A stretch of 64,000 nucleotides of DNA from CBDDFS01 sp965227255. GTDB lineage: Bacteria > Bacteroidota > Bacteroidia > Flavobacteriales_E > Vicingaceae. Below are positions 59,296 through 64,000 of this stretch, one piece after another. The notes under the pieces were generated by a model. It worked only from the letters and a program-made list of their open reading frames with translations. It was not told the DNA's origin and ran no database searches. The number at the start of each line of letters is the position of its first letter. The first letter of the stretch is position 1. A program made the translations under genes and the position numbers. The stretch is taken from positions 1,364,001 to 1,428,000 of the forward strand of contig CBDDFS010000002.1 in assembly GCA_965227255.1 (NCBI GenBank), given 5' to 3'.

Positions 59296-62200
59296 TTACT
59301 GAACAATGATCTGTTTTGTGGCAATTCCGGTTTCAGTAACAAACTTAACAATGTACATACCTTTTTTCAGGCTTGACACATTGACCTCTTGTACCGCATT
59401 ACCAGCAACATTCATGTAACGGTCCATATGAACCACCTGACCTTGAACATTGCTCATTTCAACAGTAACATCACCCTCTATACCTTCAAATTGAATTGTC
59501 AGTACATCACTAACTGGATTAGGCATAAGTGAAATATTACTTGAAAGATCAGCTTTGTCAATTCCAACCACGCCTGTCCAAGTTTGACAAGAACTGGCTG
59601 TATCACAGTCGTTGTAAGTTGTGAGACACACTTCATATGGGCCATTATCCATTACGATGTGAGTGAGATCCATAGAATACAATGTATCGGTTGCATTCAC
59701 ACCATTCTGGTCTTCAATGGTCCACATATAACTGTCACCATGATTTGACGTATTGTCAGCGTCAATAGTTAGGAATGTATTATCTGAAGGAGTCAGATCA
59801 AATGTAGCTGTTGGAGTTATATCAACCACTTCAACCGTATCTGTATGACTTGCACCACAATCAGAAGTCATTGCAACTGTGTAAGTACCTTCAGTAGATA
59901 CTTCAATTGTTGAAGTAGTATCACCGCTGCTCCATAAGAACGATCCTCCTGAAACTTCCAATCCGATCATTGCTGTTTTTCCATCACAAACGAAGGCATC
60001 TGGTCCGGCAGAGTATGCTCCTGAATCAGAACCAACCCATTCGTCAGCACCAATGTCTGGGGTAACAGGATGTCTTCCATCACCGTCAAAGTCGTCTGTA
60101 ATATAAGCAAGTGGCGTACCTGCTCCATCCAACGTATCAGAACATGTCCTCAATGAGTCAAAGTTCACAAACAAAGGATCAGTAGTCAAAGAGTTCATGT
60201 CGAATCCTGTCGCATTTTGCCAATCACTTAGTGTAGCGTAAGCTCCTGAGAGATAGCCCAGTGTTCGATTCGTATAGAAGTTGTTGTAGTCACATTCCAA
60301 TACGGCAAAACCTCCGTTTACATACAGACAGGCATAAGATGAACTTGTAGAATATCCATTCTGATCGTGAATGTTATTATTCATGATCGTATTTGCACCA
60401 CCGGTGATGTAAATTGCTCTGTAAGTACCTGTAGAGTGTGTACAAACAACAGTATTGTTTACAATTCTCATGTAACCTGCATTAAAGCAGTAAATACCAT
60501 ATCCATAAAGTCCGGTTCCCTTTCCAACTCGAATAAAGTTGTTAGCAAGAAGCGGTCTGTTTGTATTATCACCTTCAGTGTATCCCATAAAGATCGGAGA
60601 ATATCCAGGAACATTGATGTCGTTACCAACCATCTGGAAATCACCGTTAGAATAATAGGAATATACAGCATAATAGAAGCTGTAGTTTCTGGAAGAACGA
60701 ATTACATTATGATTGAAATGAAGATCAGATGTGTAATAAAAGTATGCTCCTCTGTAATACTGATCATTGAAATTACAATTCTCAACAGTTAGGCCCGTGC
60801 TTCTGGAAGTAGTACCACCACCTCTATAGTAGAAACCATAACTACCTGCGTCAAAATCGCAATCCATGAATGAGTTTCCATCGCACTTTCCCTGGGCATA
60901 GATCAAGGCCTGATAAGTACTGGATGTACCATTCGCATAGCCATTGAATGTACAACTGTTAAAAGAGTTATAATTCGAATTACCACCAAATTCAACCACA
61001 CGTGAATAAGACGATCCAAGAGCATGGAAATTGAAATCCTGGAAGCTTATGTGGCTCGCACCTGCCATCTTCATTGTGTAGTTCATTGAGAAGGATCCCG
61101 AATTGTATTCCAGGTCGACATAACCACTATCCGGCAAGAATGTAATGGTATTGACCATGCTGGTTCCTTCGATGTTGTCGAAGGTCACCTGTTCCGTATA
61201 AGTGCCATTGGCCACCGTGACTGTAACCGGACCGCATACCCCGAAGTCGCTCAGATCTTTAGCAAGATCACTGAAATTGGTGTAATTCGCTGTGCCGGTT
61301 CCATTCGGATCTATCGTAAAGTTTCCATACATGGATGGCATCTTTCCGGCTCCGGTGGAATCATTGCTGGTTACAGTATCCGTCTGGTTATTCGGATTAC
61401 TTGTCCAGGCTACAATGGTATCAAGCTGATTTGCAGTAAATGTTTTTGTTCCAAGAACAACCTGAGCTTCAGTTGAGCCAACGCCGTTGAAGGTATCTAG
61501 CAATGTATGAACTGTCACAGCTTGTTGTAGGGTGCCATTGAAAGTCCAGTTCACATCAAATGTATCAACCTGATTTTTACCAAAGTTCTTTACTGTAACA
61601 ACCACATTATGGTCGCCGTCGCAAAATACAGATGGAGAGTCAATGGCTGTAACACCAATGTCATTCTTGGCATTGCTGATTGGAGCAAGATCTACCCCAA
61701 AGGCATTGGACCAAGGACTAGAAGACCCTGATGGCGATGTGGCATTGTATGAATTGGCATAATTTCTCGCCGATCCTGTTGGATATGGAGAAAGAATAGC
61801 ACAATAAAAGTTACTAAATGACGATTGAAGTTGGTTTACTTCAACTACCAAAGGCAACGTTGGATCATATGGGAAAGGCTGATTCAGCGTGATTTTGAAC
61901 CAATTACCACCTGTATATGTGATGGTGTAGCTGGTCGTAGAAAAAACCTGCGTCAGACCCGTCTCATAAGCCGAACCCGAAAGGGTTGTGATATTTGGTT
62001 GTCCCATTGAAATGTGCAGCTGGCCGTAAGTCGACGAACCTGAACTACCATTATAGGCCATCCAATAAATATCCGTGATTCCCATTCCAGATGGAACGTT
62101 ACTTCCGAAACATCCGGCAGGATAAAGTAACTGCCCTCGAACCCCGCCGGTAGACCATGCCAATGGAATGGAGTTACCGCTGTTTGGGAAGGGCGTACCG

Positions 62201-62304
62201 TTAGTGTATTGCGGTGTGACCTGAGCAATACCGGGTAAAGACCAGATTATCAGGCCAATAGCAATGAAAATCGAGAAAAATTTAGTAGAGTTTTTCATAA
62301 TCAT
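59296..62304 (-). CDS. Giant T9SS surface protein with beta-helix and PKD-like domains (paralogue C)
   Basis: A 1002-residue exported protein. The signal peptide ends near PGIAQ (residue 28). The N-terminal module (about 30-210: GITDIYWMAYNGSSGSSTYG, WFKITLNQPFPYDPTLPLVV) differs from those of A and B. Then come a CARDB-like domain (DIGVTAIDSPSVFCDGDHNV), the beta-helix (about 330-690), ADEWVGSDSGAYSAG, an Ig-like segment, a PKD-like domain (GDSYMWTIEDQNG) and a T9SS type A domain (LMPNPVSDVLTIQF ... KKGMYIVKF). It is the first of the tandem set; each gene has its own terminator, so they are separately transcribed. Confidence 0.87.
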   Translation of the reverse strand: MIMKNSTKFFSIFIAIGLIIWSLPGIAQVTPQYTNGTPFPNSGNSIPLAWSTGGVRGQLLYPAGCFGSNVPSGMGITDIYWMAYNGSSGSSTYGQLHISMGQPNITTLSGSAYETGLTQVFSTTSYTITYTGGNWFKITLNQPFPYDPTLPLVVEVNQLQSSFSNFYCAILSPYPTGSARNYANSYNATSPSGSSSPWSNAFGVDLAPISNAKNDIGVTAIDSPSVFCDGDHNVVVTVKNFGKNQVDTFDVNWTFNGTLQQAVTVHTLLDTFNGVGSTEAQVVLGTKTFTANQLDTIVAWTSNPNNQTDTVTSNDSTGAGKMPSMYGNFTIDPNGTGTANYTNFSDLAKDLSDFGVCGPVTVTVANGTYTEQVTFDNIEGTSMVNTITFLPDSGYVDLEYNSGSFSMNYTMKMAGASHISFQDFNFHALGSSYSRVVEFGGNSNYNSFNSCTFNGYANGTSSTYQALIYAQGKCDGNSFMDCDFDAGSYGFYYRGGGTTSRSTGLTVENCNFNDQYYRGAYFYYTSDLHFNHNVIRSSRNYSFYYAVYSYYSNGDFQMVGNDINVPGYSPIFMGYTEGDNTNRPLLANNFIRVGKGTGLYGYGIYCFNAGYMRIVNNTVVCTHSTGTYRAIYITGGANTIMNNNIHDQNGYSTSSSYACLYVNGGFAVLECDYNNFYTNRTLGYLSGAYATLSDWQNATGFDMNSLTTDPLFVNFDSLRTCSDTLDGAGTPLAYITDDFDGDGRHPVTPDIGADEWVGSDSGAYSAGPDAFVCDGKTAMIGLEVSGGSFLWSSGDTTSTIEVSTEGTYTVAMTSDCGASHTDTVEVVDITPTATFDLTPSDNTFLTIDADNTSNHGDSYMWTIEDQNGVNATDTLYSMDLTHIVMDNGPYEVCLTTYNDCDTASSCQTWTGVVGIDKADLSSNISLMPNPVSDVLTIQFEGIEGDVTVEMSNVQGQVVHMDRYMNVAGNAVQEVNVSSLKKGMYIVKFVTETGIATKQIIVQ

Positions 62305-62371
62305 TGGTTTTTGTGGCCAATGAAAGTATAAAAAATAGTGTAAAATTAAAAGGCTACTTAAATCTTAATTA

Positions 62372-64000
62372 TCAATAGTTTGGAAATTTTTCCGGGTCGA
62401 ATTCGTTCATAATGGCATATGCACGGTCCATTATGTCGTCTTTCGACGGCTTTGAAAAATAATCGCCATCCGTGCCATAAGCCGTCCTGTGATCCTTGGA
62501 TGTTAAGGTAACCGGGGCTGAATCGAGCTCGTAAAATCCTTTTTGACCTTCTAGTATTTGTTGAAGAATAAAAGCAGATGCCCCTCCCGGAACATCTTCG
62601 TCTACGATCAATAATCGATTCGTTTTCGACAAGGAATGTCCAATTATTGAATTCACATCAAAAGGCATCAGAGATCTTAAATCAATCAGTTCCACTTCAA
62701 TACCCATTTCACTCAATTCTTCAACAGCCTGTATCGCAATGTTCGTAGTGGATCCGTAGGTTACCAGTGTAATATCTTTTCCTTCATTCAAAACCACTGG
62801 TATGCCAAGAGGTGTGGTAAATTCACCCAAATTCGAAGGCATTTTCTCTTTGGAACGATAGGCATTCAGAGGTTCAATGATCAATGCAGGATCATCTCCT
62901 TTCAGAACTGTATTGTAAAATCCGGCCGCATCTGTTAGATTTCTCGGAACACAAACGTGAATTCCTTTTAATGCATTCAAAATAACACCCATAGGAGAGC
63001 CGCTATGCCAAATGCCTTCCAGTCTGTGTCCTCTGGTTCTTACCACAACAGGCGCTTTTTGTCCGCCCGCCGTCCTGTAATGCACTGTGGCCAAGTCATC
63101 GCTCATGATCTGAAGGGCATATAGCAGATAGTCGAGATATTGTATTTCAGCAATGGGTCTCAATCCCCTCATTGCCATTCCAATTCCCTGTCCAAGGATG
63201 GTTGCTTCCCGAATTCCGGTGTCAGAAACCCTCAACTCACCAAATTTTTCCTGCAATCCTTCCAGACCCTGATTTACATCACCAATTTTACCACTGTCTT
63301 CACCAAAGATCAGTACTTCCGGATTTAATGAAAGAATACTTTCAAAATTGTCTCTCAACACAACTCGTCCATCCACAGATTCAGAATTCTCTTCGTATTC
63401 TGGAGCAATTCCTGCCAAATTGGCCGGACTATTTTCAGATTGGCTATATAGATGAGAACTATATCTGTCCTCGTTGAGTGCATTCTGTATCTCTAACCAG
63501 CTTTTCAGAGCACCTCTTTCCGTGGAATCCTCACCAATACTCAATCTAAGAGCCTTTCTTACCCCGGCCATGATCTCCTTGCGGATAGGTTCCGGATTCG
63601 CATTTAGTTCATTTGCTATTCCTTCAATATCCTGATTTCTGGTGCTCGCCCCGGCTAAAGAATGAATCAAATTAATGGCCGTATTTTTCTCTTCCATCAT
63701 CGGCTCAAGAAATGCCTGCCATGCTGCTTTCTTCTCTTGTCTTGCCTGTTTTTGAGCTTCTTTTTTAAGTCCGTCTAGTTCTTCCTGACTTGCAATGCCC
63801 TTTTCTATGATCCATTTTCCGAATTGATTGATGCAATCAAATTCTGTTTCCCATTCTAATCTTTCTTTGCTCTTGTATCTTTCATGTGAACCAGAAGTAC
63901 TATGTCCCTGTGGCTGAGTTACTTCCTCTACATGTATCAATACGGGGATGTGTTCTTGACGAGCAATATTCACAGCTTTTTCATAAGTCTGGATCAATCC
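62372..64000 (-). CDS. 2-oxoacid dehydrogenase E1, fused alpha/beta subunits (C-terminal part)
   Basis: The gene runs off the right edge; about 542 residues are visible. The first 190 are the C-terminal end of an E1 alpha subunit (EEVTQPQGHSTSGSHERYKS). The remainder is a full E1 beta subunit: VLRDNFESIL, LIFGEDSGKIGDVNQGL (catalytic-site Glu), GIREATILGQGIGMAMRGLRPIAEIQYLDY (split in motif order), HYRTAGGQKAPVVVRTRGH and ELIDLRSLMPFD. Such fused E1 enzymes in Bacteroidota act on pyruvate or branched-chain 2-oxoacids with ThDP; which one cannot be told here. The TTG at the edge is an internal codon, not a start. Confidence 0.9.
   Translation of the reverse strand, partial: GLIQTYEKAVNIARQEHIPVLIHVEEVTQPQGHSTSGSHERYKSKERLEWETEFDCINQFGKWIIEKGIASQEELDGLKKEAQKQARQEKKAAWQAFLEPMMEEKNTAINLIHSLAGASTRNQDIEGIANELNANPEPIRKEIMAGVRKALRLSIGEDSTERGALKSWLEIQNALNEDRYSSHLYSQSENSPANLAGIAPEYEENSESVDGRVVLRDNFESILSLNPEVLIFGEDSGKIGDVNQGLEGLQEKFGELRVSDTGIREATILGQGIGMAMRGLRPIAEIQYLDYLLYALQIMSDDLATVHYRTAGGQKAPVVVRTRGHRLEGIWHSGSPMGVILNALKGIHVCVPRNLTDAAGFYNTVLKGDDPALIIEPLNAYRSKEKMPSNLGEFTTPLGIPVVLNEGKDITLVTYGSTTNIAIQAVEELSEMGIEVELIDLRSLMPFDVNSIIGHSLSKTNRLLIVDEDVPGGASAFILQQILEGQKGFYELDSAPVTLTSKDHRTAYGTDGDYFSKPSKDDIMDRAYAIMNEFDPEKFPNY

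Noticed and set aside
53172..62304. Polysaccharide lyase function for the beta-helix proteins
   Set aside because: The beta-helix is recognisable, but no lyase catalytic motif is visible, and the PKD-like and T9SS parts fit an adhesin equally well.

Overview
The window looks like a contiguous piece of a Bacteroidota chromosome, most likely a marine Flavobacteriales-type organism (inference). Supporting signs are several secreted proteins ending in type IX secretion (T9SS) sorting domains, promoters of the TAnnTTTG type, a GWxTD-domain protein, LytS/LytTR two-component genes with sensory propellers, a bacillithiol gene (bshB1), a fused E1 alpha/beta dehydrogenase, and start codons preceded by A-rich DNA rather than Shine-Dalgarno sites. 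Gene density is high and many genes overlap by 1 to 13 bases.

Layout. 1-6.7 kb: a partial Gfo/Idh oxidoreductase, protein-isoaspartate methyltransferase, an outer-membrane barrel, a choice-of-anchor-B T9SS protein, a short membrane ORF of 52 residues, a TolB-like lipoprotein, an RsmI-like methyltransferase and a low-molecular-weight phosphatase. 6.7-8.6 kb: dnaA and its 380-base upstream gap. 9-14.6 kb: a CDP-sugar operon (rfbF, rfbG, an RmlC-like epimerase, an RmlD-like reductase and a His-type DegT enzyme) below a family 2 glycosyltransferase. 15-20 kb: a GWxTD protein, tRNA-Ser, a GEVED/T9SS protein and a classical histidine kinase/response regulator pair. 20-27 kb: an operon of a YjdI-type Fe-S protein, two tandem propeller-LytS kinases and one LytTR regulator. 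27-33 kb: a coiled-coil lipoprotein, a CoA-binding protein, a class III aminotransferase and a split transketolase with a vWA gene between its halves. 33-41.5 kb: ychF, a cytochrome-like lipoprotein, topoisomerase IV (parE, parC), rhomboid, a HAD phosphatase and a class IV aminotransferase. 41.5-46.8 kb: a cyclase-like gene plus a cytochrome c maturation cluster (CcmF, CcmE, CcmD-like, CcmC, CcmB). 46.9-52.6 kb: glutathione peroxidase, bshB1, a T9SS sialidase-fold-like protein, a flippase and a glycosyltransferase. 52.7-64 kb: tRNA-His, three tandem beta-helix/T9SS giant proteins (the middle one frameshifted) and a partial fused 2-oxoacid dehydrogenase E1.

Most interesting: (a) both tRNA genes are followed by a structure-conserved, sequence-variable nested palindrome whose outer arms are exactly 16 bp and start inside the tRNA 3' end; (b) the DegT enzyme has the catalytic His of 3-dehydratases but lacks the iron-sulfur cysteines of the E1 enzymes, and no E3 reductase gene is nearby; (c) CcmE has a CxxxY haem site in place of the usual His motif; (d) a divergent class III cyclase-like protein sits next to ccmF; (e) a tandem family of T9SS proteins shares its C-terminal parts but has unrelated N-terminal modules; (f) ParC ends in a peptide resembling a sliding-clamp-binding motif. 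All calls come from reading the sequence only; no database search was run.
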